Shown one piece after another: positions 35,719-44,057 of a DNA stretch of 64,000 nucleotides. The translations under genes were made by a program, and so were the position numbers. Numbering within the stretch: position 1 is the stretch's first letter; the number at the start of each line of letters is the position of its first letter. The notes beneath the pieces were generated by a model. The model was not told the DNA's origin and did no database searches. It worked only from the letters and a program-made list of their open reading frames with translations. Source of the DNA: SAR202 cluster bacterium bin22 (lineage in GTDB: Bacteria > Chloroflexota > Dehalococcoidia > Lucifugimonadales > UBA3495); contig MPMM01000001.1 of assembly GCA_002238505.1 (NCBI GenBank), positions 558,001 to 622,000 of the forward strand. Direction: 5' to 3'.

Positions 35719-35907
35719 CTATTGATAGAAACCGGGTTCCGTCTCCACGTCAGGTAGATTGTTGCCGACATTGACGACATAGCTGGCCGCCAATTCCAGC
35801 AAGTCCTGGCGCTCCTGAACATAATCGGCGCCCCAACGCGCTTCTGCCTGGCTTCGCAAGGTTTCCAGGGCTTCATCCATCGAAATATCAGGTGTAGGTT
35901 CAGGCAT
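35719..35907 (-). CDS. small AtzG/GatC-like partner of the amidase
   Basis: A 62-residue acidic protein (ATG 35907 with GGAG six bases before it; a GTG four codons upstream is less likely). The C-terminal ASYVVNVGNNLPDVETEPGFYQ, read as two adjoining segments, resembles the LPDEVEP ending of AtzG, the small subunit of 1-carboxybiuret hydrolase, and the wrapping tail of GatC. It is directly upstream of the amidase on the same strand. By analogy it should wrap and stabilise the amidase; similarity is short, so treat as moderate. Confidence 0.6.
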   Translation of the reverse strand: MPEPTPDISMDEALETLRSQAEARWGADYVQERQDLLELAASYVVNVGNNLPDVETEPGFYQ

Positions 35908-36581
35908 GGGATTCTCCACTCATGCAGGCTTGATTATGTCTTCGTTCAGATTCAGTTTAACCCAAAGTTGGTCTGATAGACACTCGAAAGGCTGACAAAC
36001 CAGGGCAAGATGAGAACCTCGCAGCCTCATCGAAATTCAGGAAAAGTGTGAATTTTCTTGCCAATTCGAGTCAATTGAGTTCATTTTGTATGTGGGGATG
36101 TGCCGGGAAGGGATGGAATTGGCCCCAGATGGAATGCTCGGTGGCCCTTGCTGTTACTACAGCTGAGCTTAAATGGGCGAAGAATGGCGAGTCAGGAAAT
36201 AAGGACGGCTCCGCCCTTGCGCATCCATTATCCAGTTTGTCTAGAGTCATTATATGCAGGGATTATCCAGTGGAGGTAGAGGGGATTGTCAGCAATGTGA
36301 GACTCCAGCAACAACCAAGCTTATGGAGCCGCCTGACCTTATGGTCCAGGCATATGCGCTTTCGAAAACATACTGTATGCAACTGTTCCCCTGGAAAGTT
36401 TTCCTCCTGAAGCCGTTAAACCTGCTTTAGGCGGGAAGACGGCTTTGGGCTCCAGCCTGGCCTGCCTGAGTGGGAACAGTTACGCTGAATTATGCTATTT
36501 GACCTGCTTATGCAACCTTGTCATAATCAGCCCAGATTGCCCCAAGAACGTATTTGAGCGTGATGCTCCAGGAGGGAAACC
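35908..36581. other. 674-bp spacer with promoter; no supported gene
   Basis: The divergent spacer before the NHL-repeat gene. A plus-strand open frame of about 120 codons (36048-36410) has no family resemblance, a biased composition and no ribosome site, so I do not call it. Near 36412-36445 AGCCGT and ACGGCT can pair around a smaller stem; no T-run follows. A good promoter is annotated separately at 36499-36527. Confidence 0.5.
36499..36527 (+). promoter_or_regulatory. sigma-70-like promoter of the NHL-repeat gene
   Basis: TTGACC (36499-36504), a 17-base spacer and CATAAT (36522-36527), about 55 bp before the GTG start at 36582. Confidence 0.6.
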
Positions 36582-37499
36582 GTGACAACCAGAGAAATCG
36601 TTGGCAGCGGTAAGTACACCTACGAAATGCATACCGATTGGGCCAAGGTGCCTGACGGCTGGTCCATGCCGGCCGCCGCCGTTTACGGAGATTCGCAGGA
36701 CAGAATCTATTGCTTTAACCGCGACCCGGAACATCCGGTCATGATTTTTGACCGCGAAGGAAACTATCTGAATTCGTGGGGAGCTGGACTGTTTCTTTTC
36801 CCCCACGCCATTATCATTGATTCCCAGGACAACGTTTGGCTGGTGGAACGCAATGGCGGACAGATAATGAAGTTCACGTCCGACGGCGAATTGTTGATGA
36901 CCATCGGCACCCAGGGCTACCGCTCTGATACGGGCGTGGACAACACGGTTTTCAGTTCCAACGCATGGCCGGACGTGGTGCGCGGCGCTGAGCCTTTCAA
37001 TCTCCCTGCCGGCATTGCCGTCAACGACGCTGGCGAGGTATTTATTGCCGACGGATACGCCAATGCGCGGGTGCACAAGTTTACTTCGGAAGGCGAACTG
37101 ATTAAGTCCTGGGGCGGTCCGGGCTCAGGCCCCGGCCAGTTCAACCTGCCCCACGGCGCCTGGATTGACCGACGTGGACGACTTTTGATTGCCGACCGGG
37201 AGAACGATCGCATCCAGGTGTTCGACCAGGAAGGAGATCACCTGACCGACTTCCCGGTGAAGCTTATTGGCCCGGCGGTAATGTACGTGGACGATGAGGA
37301 CATTGTCTATGTTGCCGAGCATAATGGCGGGTTGGTAAGCATTTTGAACCTGGAAGGGGAGATGCTTACCCAGTGGGGATCCCTTACTCACCGGTCCTGC
37401 CACGGAATCTGGGTGGACTCCAAAAAGGACGTTTACGTGGTTGAACCCTACGAGGGCAGCAACGGCCGCACGGTGGTGAAGTTCGTCCGACAGGGCTAG
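36582..37499 (+). CDS. NHL-repeat six-bladed beta-propeller protein
   Basis: A 305-residue propeller. Repeated blades read D..DNVWLVERN, NDAGEVFIADGYANARVHKF, DRRGRLLIADRENDRIQVF and SKKDVYVVEPYEG, the NHL pattern found in peptidylglycine lyase-like and environmental-sensing proteins. There is no signal peptide; it starts at GTG 36582 with AGGAGG before it, so it is cytoplasmic. The function is unknown; relatives serve as lyases, binding scaffolds or smoothened-type propellers. It is monocistronic, closed by two consecutive hairpins. Confidence 0.82.
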   Translation: MTTREIVGSGKYTYEMHTDWAKVPDGWSMPAAAVYGDSQDRIYCFNRDPEHPVMIFDREGNYLNSWGAGLFLFPHAIIIDSQDNVWLVERNGGQIMKFTSDGELLMTIGTQGYRSDTGVDNTVFSSNAWPDVVRGAEPFNLPAGIAVNDAGEVFIADGYANARVHKFTSEGELIKSWGGPGSGPGQFNLPHGAWIDRRGRLLIADRENDRIQVFDQEGDHLTDFPVKLIGPAVMYVDDEDIVYVAEHNGGLVSILNLEGEMLTQWGSLTHRSCHGIWVDSKKDVYVVEPYEGSNGRTVVKFVRQG

Positions 37500-37540
37500 G
37501 AACGTCTGACCTTTCCGATTTACTCCTACCAGCAACAGCG

Positions 37541-37570
37541 AACCCGGTTGCGGCAGCAGCCGGGTTTTGC
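37541..37570 (+). terminator. first hairpin after the NHL-repeat gene
   Basis: Arms AACCCGG (37541-37547) and CCGGGTT (37560-37566), twelve-base loop, then TTTGC. A moderate intrinsic terminator candidate 41 bp after the stop. Confidence 0.55.
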
Positions 37571-37576
37571 TATTCT
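37548..37576 (+). promoter_or_regulatory. possible tRNA-Ala promoter
   Basis: TTGCGG (37548-37553), 17-base spacer and TATTCT (37571-37576). The transcript would start near 37583, inside the hairpin that precedes the tRNA. It overlaps the first terminator hairpin. Confidence 0.4.
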
Positions 37577-37580
37577 GTAT

Positions 37581-37605
37581 GGACGTCTTCGGACGTCCTC
37601 TTTTT
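37581..37605 (+). terminator. UUCG-capped hairpin with T-run just before the tRNA
   Basis: Arms GGACGTC (37581-37587) and GACGTCC (37592-37598) around a TTCG loop, the very stable C(UUCG)G cap, followed by TCTTTTT. It looks like a terminator yet ends only three bases before the tRNA. Confidence 0.7.
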
Positions 37606-37608
37606 CGT

Positions 37609-37684
37609 GGGGCTGTAGCTCATCAGGGAGAGCGCTTCAATGGCATTGAAGAGGTAGCGGGTTCGAGTCCCGCCAGCTCCACCA
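37609..37684 (+). tRNA. tRNA-Ala (GGC anticodon)
   Basis: A 76-nucleotide cloverleaf with encoded CCA. The acceptor arm GGGGCTG pairs with CAGCTCC (one G-T wobble). The anticodon stem CTTCA/TGAAG holds the loop ATGGCAT with anticodon GGC, reading alanine GCC and GCU codons. The T-arm GCGGGTTCGAGTCCCGC is perfect. Confidence 0.97.
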
Positions 37685-38014
37685 CCACCGGGGATTTGCC
37701 TGGCAGGCCATTTCCTCCTCCCCCGCGTTCTCCACGTAATCTCATTGGCCCACTCTTGAAGCTTGAGTGGACTCCGAAAGGGACTTGCGATAACTTTCCC
37801 TGAATTTCCGGTGCATTCCCTTTGCGGTCCAACATTTGCACGATTGGCTACCCAGCCGGGAACCTGTCGCGAGTCATTGCTCTACTTGATTGACGTATGG
37901 AACCAGGCCAGTGTAGATTTGTGCCAGATGGAATGGGCAACTCCAGGGATATGTGCCCCGTGCGCCATTCGGACAATGAATCCCCTTATAGCTCTAAAGA
38001 AAGGAAGGCCAGCT
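37685..38014. other. 330-bp spacer after the tRNA
   Basis: No supported gene. A small hairpin, CCACTC with GAGTGG, lies at 37750-37770. The promoter of the MaoC pair is near the end. Confidence 0.5.
37890..37919 (+). promoter_or_regulatory. sigma-70-like promoter of the MaoC-MFS cluster
   Basis: TTGACG (37890-37895), 18-base spacer and TAGATT (37914-37919), about 95 bp before the start of the first MaoC-like gene. Confidence 0.45.
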
Positions 38015-38434
38015 ATGGTTGAAGCGGACGAACGTATATTGCTGGACTGGGACGCGCTGGAGGTTGGGGAAACCTTCGACTCGTATGAGTATGTGCTGAC
38101 CCAGGAGATGATCGACACCTACCGCAAGGGAGTTATGGATTCCGAGGCAAGCTTCCCCACCATTTCCCACAAGGTGGATGTGAAACAGTACAACGCGCGG
38201 TATCAGGACGCCGGCTCGGTCAATGCCCGTTGCGCCTTCCATTGCTACAACCCTCCTGTTGCCGGCAAGCGAATAACGGTTCGCGCCTGGATTGCCGACA
38301 AGTACCTGCGAAGGGGCAAGAACTACATCGTTACCGAGGCAGTCTCGGTGGACGAGGACGGAAGGCTTATAGACCGGGTAATAACCCACGAGCTTAAGCA
38401 GCCAACGGAGGTGGGTAAGAAATGGGGGGGCTAA
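38015..38434 (+). CDS. MaoC-like dehydratase N-terminal-type subunit
   Basis: A 139-residue hot-dog fold protein of the FAS1-like dehydratase/MaoC N-terminal family. It reads VGETFDSYEYVLTQEMIDTY ... PTISHKVDV in two parts and lacks the catalytic Asp-His of active MaoC units. The start at 38015 is set by AAGGAAGG at 38001-38008. It overlaps the next hot-dog gene by 13 bp. The pair resembles heterodimeric hydratases in which one subunit is catalytic; it may hydrate an enoyl-CoA (mesaconyl-CoA-type is a guess). Confidence 0.78.
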   Translation: MVEADERILLDWDALEVGETFDSYEYVLTQEMIDTYRKGVMDSEASFPTISHKVDVKQYNARYQDAGSVNARCAFHCYNPPVAGKRITVRAWIADKYLRRGKNYIVTEAVSVDEDGRLIDRVITHELKQPTEVGKKWGG

Positions 38435-38874
38435 ACCGTTCCTACACTGTAGATGATGAACTGCCGCCCCTGGTGAAGGAAATGACCCAGGAGGCCATCA
38501 ACCTGTTTGAGGGCAGCGCGGGTGACTCCGGGCCCTCCCAGTTCACCGACGAAGAGACAGCCCGGGAAACTCTGGGTACTGAGGGAACGGTGGCTTCCGG
38601 CAGGATGTCCCTGTCCTTTGCCATTGAACTGCTGCGCAGGTACTTCGGCAGCGATGTCTATAACCACACCGGCACGGTGGATCTGCGCTTCCTGCGGCCC
38701 GTCCGACCCGGGGATACCATCACTTTTACCGGAAGGATTACCGGGGTCTCCAGGGAAGTCAACGGCAGTCGGGTGTCTGTGGAGATAAAGGCGGAGAACC
38801 AGCGCGGCGACACCACCGGTGCAGGGCAGGGCAGCGCGGTTGTGCCCAATGCTTACCTGCCTTCCGAGGAATAG
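38422..38874 (+). CDS. MaoC-like dehydratase subunit (putative catalytic half)
   Basis: A 150-residue hot-dog protein with a MaoC-like core. NHTGTVDLRFLRPVRPGDTITFTGRI is the usual strand block of the family; the G-rich GTEGTVASGRMSLSFAIEL lies earlier. The canonical Asp-x-x-x-x-His catalytic pair is not obvious, so activity is uncertain. It is translationally coupled to the preceding subunit (13-bp overlap). The MFS gene follows after 109 bp. Confidence 0.75.
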   Translation: MGGLNRSYTVDDELPPLVKEMTQEAINLFEGSAGDSGPSQFTDEETARETLGTEGTVASGRMSLSFAIELLRRYFGSDVYNHTGTVDLRFLRPVRPGDTITFTGRITGVSREVNGSRVSVEIKAENQRGDTTGAGQGSAVVPNAYLPSEE

Positions 38875-38983
38875 TCGCTGCAAGGCGGGTCTAACCTCCT
38901 CTACTGAAGAGATTCCTGCCAGGCAAGGAGTTCTTGCTTCCAATAGTTAGCGTCCAGCGTCCATCGTTAGCCGAGTTGCCCTG

Positions 38984-40285
38984 ATGACTGTGTCTGGAAG
39001 GCGGATTCATTACGCCTGGGTGATTGTGGCCATAGCTGCGTCTATGGGCTTCATTACCTCGTCAATGCGGTTTGCGGCGGCAGCCCTGGTACCCTACCTG
39101 AGCGACCCCGTTAACGGGTTCGGCTGGAATTACGGGTCGATCAGCCTGGCGTTCAGCCTGCAGTGGATTGTCCTCGGGCTGGTGAGCCCTTACGTGGGCT
39201 GGCTGGGCGACAGGTACGGAGCCCGCCTGCTCCTGCTGCTGGGAGCCATCCTTTTTATAGTCGGGATGATGTTTACGGGCATTATGACCGACCTCTGGCA
39301 GTTCTACCTCTTCTTCGGCGTCGCGCTTGGCGTTTCCACCGCCATTTTCACGGTCTTGCCTGTCTCGGGAGTCAGCCTGTGGTTCCGGAGACGCCTGGGA
39401 GTTGCCATGGGAATGGTCTGGTCTTTCCAGGGATTCGGCACCATCGTGATCCTCCTCCTGATTGGTGTGGCCTTCGATCAATTGGGGATGAAGTGGATCT
39501 TCTGGCTTCCCGGCTTAGTCGGGGGCGCCCTCCTCCTGATGATGGTCAGGTTCTTCTACAACGTGCCCGGCGATATCGGGTTGCGGCCCCTGGGTGTGGC
39601 TGACAGCGAACCTGTTCAGGTTAATCGCAGGGATGAGGCTGCCAAGATCAGGGCCCGGGTTTTCATCCAGCAGGCGAGGCGCACCGCCACATTCTGGAAC
39701 CTGATTGGCATCCACTACTGGGGATGCATGGGCCACAACATAATCAATGTATTGCTGGTGGCCATTGCCGTGGACCGGGGATTGTCCCTTGGCGTTGCCG
39801 CCGGTGTGCTGGCAGCCCAGCAGGGCGCCGGCGTGGTTACGCGGGGAGTTATCCCTGTTGTGGCGGAGCGTGTGGGCTGCAGGACGGTGTGGATAGTGGG
39901 AATGTCCCTGCAGGTATTTCCCATGTTCATCATCCTGTTCACCCACGATGCCTGGGCCTTCTATCTGTTTGCCATCCTGTTTGGTATTGGGCAGGGTTGC
40001 GAAGTTCCCACGTTTCCCATCGCCAACCGGCAGTACTACGGAAACGTTCCCCAGGGCAGCCTGTTCGGGTGGCAGAATTTGGGCAACGGCCTGGGCATGG
40101 GCATTGCCCCGGTCTGCGCGGGGATTATGTGGGATCTGACCGGGACCTATTTGGCGCCCATTTTCATGTCCCTGGGTTTCAGCGCGATGGGCCTCTTGTC
40201 TTCGACCCTGCTTCCCTCCCCCCGTGTGAGGCAGATTCCCGACTGGGAGCAGCATTTGCCCGCCCGGCTCCAGGCCACCGAATAG
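38984..40285 (+). CDS. MFS transporter (OFA/monocarboxylate-type)
   Basis: A 433-residue major facilitator permease with twelve predicted membrane helices. The family motif between helices 2 and 3 is GWLGDRYGARLLL. The first helix YAWVIVAIAASMGF and the central loop are like the oxalate/formate-antiporter and monocarboxylate groups, suggesting uptake or export of an organic acid. It follows the MaoC pair, so it may move the corresponding carboxylate; that is inference. Confidence 0.9.
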   Translation: MTVSGRRIHYAWVIVAIAASMGFITSSMRFAAAALVPYLSDPVNGFGWNYGSISLAFSLQWIVLGLVSPYVGWLGDRYGARLLLLLGAILFIVGMMFTGIMTDLWQFYLFFGVALGVSTAIFTVLPVSGVSLWFRRRLGVAMGMVWSFQGFGTIVILLLIGVAFDQLGMKWIFWLPGLVGGALLLMMVRFFYNVPGDIGLRPLGVADSEPVQVNRRDEAAKIRARVFIQQARRTATFWNLIGIHYWGCMGHNIINVLLVAIAVDRGLSLGVAAGVLAAQQGAGVVTRGVIPVVAERVGCRTVWIVGMSLQVFPMFIILFTHDAWAFYLFAILFGIGQGCEVPTFPIANRQYYGNVPQGSLFGWQNLGNGLGMGIAPVCAGIMWDLTGTYLAPIFMSLGFSAMGLLSSTLLPSPRVRQIPDWEQHLPARLQATE

Positions 40286-40388
40286 CGCCACCTAAGAATT
40301 CGGGCGTTCACCCCGAGTCATTTGATAGAATCTGTCCTGAGACTCTTGCAGAATTCCTTTTCTCACAGTCAGGGGAGGTAATCCAGTT

Positions 40389-41252
40389 ATGGCCGGTCAC
40401 CGCCTGTTGGCATGTTTCGCTCATCCCGACGATGAAGCCTTTCCCGTTGGCGGCGCCCTGGCCGCGCACGCCGCCCGGGGTGTCCAGGTGAGGCTGATTA
40501 CCGCTACGCTGGGCGAGGAGGGAGAAATACGGCAGGCTGGGGCCGCCACCCCGGAGACGTTGGGGTCGGTGCGCCGAATAGAGCTGGCCAGGGCCGTCCG
40601 GATTCTGGGTCTGCACGACCATATTGTGCTCCACTACCGGGACTCGGGCATGGCTGGGACCCCTCCAAATGAGCACCAGCAGGCCTTCGTCAACGCGCCT
40701 TCTGAAGTTGTAATCGAGAGATTGGTGGAGGAGATTCGGCGGTTCAGGCCGCAGGTGGTGCTGACCTTCGACCCCGACGGCCTTTACGGTCACCCGGACC
40801 ACATCGCAATCCACAAGTACGCCGCCGAGGCGTTCCGGCGGGCCCCAAACCCTGATGCCTACCCTCAACACCTGGTAAACGGCGTCAAGCCGTATGCGCC
40901 GCAGCGTATTTTCTACAGCGCCCGCCCTCGCGGGTTCAGGATGGAGTGGGCCCAAACCCTACGCTCCCACGGAATTGACTTTCCCCTGCCTGACCCCAAC
41001 CGGATCAGCGATGGCGCGCCGCCTGAGAGCATTCACCTGGAGATGGATGTTGCAAGCCAGATGGAGGTCAAGATGGGCTGCATTCTCAGCCACCGGACTC
41101 AAGTGGCCCCGGACTGGCCGTACGACCGGGTTCCCCGCGAAGCAGCCAACCGAATTCTGGGGCGGGAGTATTACATACGGGGCTGGCCGTTGGTAAAGAG
41201 TGGTGAATTGGTACCGCCGGACTTTTTCGAGGGCATTGAACCTGAGGAGTAG
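40389..41252 (+). CDS. PIG-L/LmbE family deacetylase
   Basis: A 287-residue zinc deacetylase-fold protein with AHPDDEA near residue 11 and the second metal-ligand element YGHPDHIAIH near 137. The C-terminal half has an extra segment around VLHYRDSGMAGTPPN and is longer than the family member at 24524, so the two are different subgroups. The start follows GGGGAGG. It is monocistronic and closed by a bidirectional terminator. The substrate is unknown, likely an N-acetyl sugar or a modified thiol/antibiotic. Confidence 0.9.
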   Translation: MAGHRLLACFAHPDDEAFPVGGALAAHAARGVQVRLITATLGEEGEIRQAGAATPETLGSVRRIELARAVRILGLHDHIVLHYRDSGMAGTPPNEHQQAFVNAPSEVVIERLVEEIRRFRPQVVLTFDPDGLYGHPDHIAIHKYAAEAFRRAPNPDAYPQHLVNGVKPYAPQRIFYSARPRGFRMEWAQTLRSHGIDFPLPDPNRISDGAPPESIHLEMDVASQMEVKMGCILSHRTQVAPDWPYDRVPREAANRILGREYYIRGWPLVKSGELVPPDFFEGIEPEE

Positions 41253-41320
41253 GCGGCAGGTGTTCCGGGGTTTTCGCGACGGCACCCGATTCGACAAGGG
41301 TTTGCGAAACAGGTCAAGAA

Positions 41321-41369
41321 CATCAAAAAGAATGGGCGGACTGCATGTCCGCCCATTCTTTTTTTGATG
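41321..41369. terminator. bidirectional intrinsic terminator
   Basis: Near-perfect arms of about 20 bases (41321-41340 and 41348-41369) around a seven-base loop. The core AATGGGCGGA pairs with TCCGCCCATT, with seven T on the plus side and five T on the minus side. It serves both convergent genes. Confidence 0.92.
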
Positions 41370-41392
41370 TTCCGGGAGTGAATGGAAGCTGC

Positions 41393-42484
41393 TTAGGAAG
41401 ACTCCCGCATGCGGGGGGCAACTTCCTGGGCGTAAAGCCTGACGGAGTTGAGGACCTTTTCTACCGTGAGGCCGCCGCCAACGTTCGGCTCCATAATTAT
41501 TCCGTCCAGGCCCAGCCTGTCGCGAAGCTGGCAGAGCTTCTCCACAACGGTATCGGGACTGCCGTAGGCCAGGCGGTCTTTCAACAGGTCATCGTAGGTG
41601 ACGTTAGCCAGTCTCTCCGCCCGCTCCCGCCTTTCCTCGGAAACGGTGGTGCCGGCCTGTCCGGCGGAGGTGCCGAAGAGCCCGCCCAAGCGACGGTAGG
41701 AACGCATGGTGCTTTCCTCCGGGTCCGAGCGACCCAGGTCGTCGGTCTCCGCTACGTAAATTGGTACGCGGAGGAAGACTTCACCCTTACCCTCGTGTCC
41801 GGCTTCCTGCCTGCCCTGGTGGAACATTTCCATGTGCTGTTCCACTTCGTTGACGTCGAAGCCCCGCAGTCCCGAGATTACGTTGTGGCCGCTGCGTCCA
41901 ACCTGCGGGAAGGTGTCCCTGGTAGTGGCGGCGATACGGATGGGAGGGTATGGCTTCTGGTATGGCTTGGGCAGAACGCAGAGGTCGTTGAACTGGTAAA
42001 ACTCGCCTTCGTAGGAGAACCGCTCCTCTGACCAGGCTTTCAGGATAATATCCAGCGATTCCTGGAATCGAGCCCGGCTTTCCGCGTAGGGTATGCCGTA
42101 GCCATCATAGGAGCGGGCGAAACCGCTGCGGCCGACACCAAACTCCAGCCTGCCCTGGCTGACCTGGTCCACGGTGGCGGCTTCCTCGGCCAGCCTTACC
42201 GGGTGGCACAGCGGAAGGACGCTGACGCCCGTACCAATCCGCACCTGCTTTGTCCTCCCGGCAATGGCGCTGGCCATCACCAGGGGAACGGACACTACGG
42301 AGGGTATTCCGGCGCCCATTGGATCACCGGGCCGGCGGGGGGCGGCAAAGTGCCTTTCGGCCAGCCAAACGCCGTCCAGACCATACTGGTCAGCGGTGTC
42401 GGCCATGGCCAGGGCCTCGTCAAAGGCCTCTTCCTGGGTTACCCCCATCCGGAAATCGCATTCCATTACCAGTCCGACGTGCAT
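41393..42484 (-). CDS. luciferase-like flavin-dependent monooxygenase
   Basis: A 363-residue luciferase-like (LLM) protein, probably FMN-dependent. WLAERHFAAP, RTKQVRIGTGVSVLPLCHP, GRLEFGVGRSGF and RFQESLDIILKAW follow the bacterial luciferase-fold pattern. The start at 42484 is set by GAGGTG upstream; the long open frame from 42589 overlaps the YHS gene region and is not used. Members of this group oxygenate organosulfur or aromatic compounds, and the family is expanded in SAR202-type Chloroflexota. It follows the YHS protein and acyl-CoA dehydrogenases on the same strand. Confidence 0.9.
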   Translation of the reverse strand: MHVGLVMECDFRMGVTQEEAFDEALAMADTADQYGLDGVWLAERHFAAPRRPGDPMGAGIPSVVSVPLVMASAIAGRTKQVRIGTGVSVLPLCHPVRLAEEAATVDQVSQGRLEFGVGRSGFARSYDGYGIPYAESRARFQESLDIILKAWSEERFSYEGEFYQFNDLCVLPKPYQKPYPPIRIAATTRDTFPQVGRSGHNVISGLRGFDVNEVEQHMEMFHQGRQEAGHEGKGEVFLRVPIYVAETDDLGRSDPEESTMRSYRRLGGLFGTSAGQAGTTVSEERRERAERLANVTYDDLLKDRLAYGSPDTVVEKLCQLRDRLGLDGIIMEPNVGGGLTVEKVLNSVRLYAQEVAPRMRESS

Positions 42485-42601
42485 CTCTTGCACCTCACTC
42501 TTCCTGCATTCAGGAAACTGCCTTCGGGGTCTATGGGTTTTCAAGCAGCGACTTACGCCCGTGGCGCCGGTCCGCTGGTCCGCACCCAATTGGGCAAATG
42601 C

Positions 42602-42802
42602 TTACTGTTCCAGATAGGCCGCGGGGGTTGCCAGGAACTTGGTGCGGCAGTCCAGGCCGCAGAAGTAAAACCACTGGCCGTTGTGGAAGCTGCGGGTTCC
42701 CTGCTGTGGGTCAACCTCGGAAGCGCCGTGCATCGTCTGGCCCGTCTGGGCACGAGCTTCGGCCTCGTCTATTTCCTTACCGCATACCGGGTCTTTTGCC
42801 AT
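42602..42802 (-). CDS. YHS-domain metal-binding small protein
   Basis: A 66-residue single YHS domain. DPVCGKEID and FYFCGLDCRTKFLATPAAY, the Cys pattern seen in copper- and mercury-linked proteins and in toluene monooxygenase subunits, are intact. The start ATG at 42802 has AGGAG nine bases upstream. It lies between the acyl-CoA dehydrogenase gene (40 bp) and the monooxygenase gene (117 bp), so it may supply metal to, or pair with, an oxygenase; this is inference. Confidence 0.9.
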   Translation of the reverse strand: MAKDPVCGKEIDEAEARAQTGQTMHGASEVDPQQGTRSFHNGQWFYFCGLDCRTKFLATPAAYLEQ

Positions 42803-42842
42803 GTCCTTATACTCCTGAATATTGCTAACCGGGCTTGGTGGC

Positions 42843-44018
42843 TCAGGCGGGAACCTCGAGATTCATACCCAGCCTGACGTGCCCGGGCTGGTCCAGCAAC
42901 CCCCTGGCTATTCTGGACCTGTGCTCAAAGCTGGTGCCCAGGCGCATGGTCCAGGCGGTCACCCGCCGATACCACAGGTGCAGATCAAACTCCATCATGA
43001 AGCCCATGCCGCCGTGCAACACCTGGGATGACCGCACTACGGCCTCGCACTTGTCGTTGCAGAAGGACTTGGCCTGGGACACTTCCATAGAGGCTGGCAG
43101 ACCCTGGTCCATCTTCCACAGGGCTTCATAGGTCAGCAACTGGGCGCCGTCCACCCAAAGGATCATATCAGCGCAAATGTGCTGGATGGACTGGAAGCCG
43201 GCAATTGGGCGGCCAAAGGCAACCCGGTTCTTGGCGTAATCAATACCCATTTCGGCGTCTTTTCTGGCCGCCCCGACCATCTGGGCGCAAAGAAGTGCGG
43301 TTCCGCGATCGAGCATCTGCTGGGCTACGGGCCACCCCTGGTGAAGCTCACCCACCAGATTGGCCTTGGGGACTCGAACACTGTTGAAGTTAACCTTGCT
43401 CTGCTTGTCTTTGGCCAGGGTAGTCAGGGGAATCTGGCTGACACCGGTGCTGCCAGCATCAACCAGCAGGAGGGAAATGCCGGCGCCGGCGTCCGATGCG
43501 GGCGCCGTGCGGCAGGCCACCAGGCATTTCTCGGCGGCCACAAAATTGTCCACGAACATCTTGGTTCCAGACAGGATAAAGTTGTCGCCGTCCTCAACCG
43601 CCTGGCACTGGATTGTTTCAGGAAGCAACCGGGGATTCTCTTCGGAGAATGCCCAGGTCAGGACCAGGTCTCCCCGGCCGGCCCGGGGCAAAAGGTCCTG
43701 CTTCTGATCATCGCTGCCGGCAGCGGCAATGGTGAGGGCGGCAACCATGGTCGAGTGGAAGGGCACCGGCGCGATGGCCCGGCCCAGTTCCTCGGTAATC
43801 AGTCCCAGGTAAGTCAGGGGCAAGCCCTGGCCGCCATAACGTTCCGGCAGGGAAATGCCCAGCCAGCCCAGGTCAGCTAGCTGCTTCCATAGTTCAGGCG
43901 GATAGCCCAGGTCGTCCTTTTCCATGTCCCTGGCCAGCCGGGGCGGGCATTCCGCCTCCAGGAATTCCCTGGCCAGGTTCTTGACCATTTGTTCTTCTTC
44001 GTTAGGCAGTACGTCCAT
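42843..44018 (-). CDS. acyl-CoA dehydrogenase
   Basis: A 391-residue acyl-CoA dehydrogenase. The FAD and substrate parts are read in WAFSEENPRLLP, FILSGTKMFVDN, AYAKNRVAFGRPIAGFQ-type block, and VLHGGMGFMMEFDLHLWYRR. The catalytic base normally near the C-terminus is replaced by a hydrophobic residue in this segment, as in some members where the base is elsewhere. Adjacent to a second dehydrogenase (39 bp). The pair may form a heteromeric enzyme, as in some steroid side-chain dehydrogenases; that is inference. Confidence 0.9.
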   Translation of the reverse strand: MDVLPNEEEQMVKNLAREFLEAECPPRLARDMEKDDLGYPPELWKQLADLGWLGISLPERYGGQGLPLTYLGLITEELGRAIAPVPFHSTMVAALTIAAAGSDDQKQDLLPRAGRGDLVLTWAFSEENPRLLPETIQCQAVEDGDNFILSGTKMFVDNFVAAEKCLVACRTAPASDAGAGISLLLVDAGSTGVSQIPLTTLAKDKQSKVNFNSVRVPKANLVGELHQGWPVAQQMLDRGTALLCAQMVGAARKDAEMGIDYAKNRVAFGRPIAGFQSIQHICADMILWVDGAQLLTYEALWKMDQGLPASMEVSQAKSFCNDKCEAVVRSSQVLHGGMGFMMEFDLHLWYRRVTAWTMRLGTSFEHRSRIARGLLDQPGHVRLGMNLEVPA

Positions 44019-44057
44019 ATAAGTCCCTGGTAGCTTTCCTTTCTTCGATATTCGAGT

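Noticed and set aside
34307-35907. GatA-GatC tRNA amidotransferase
   Set aside because: No GatB is adjacent and the small protein is closer to AtzG in its tail.
36048-36410. Open frame of about 120 codons on the plus strand in the 36-kb spacer
   Set aside because: No ribosome site, odd composition with scattered Cys and Trp, no family resemblance.
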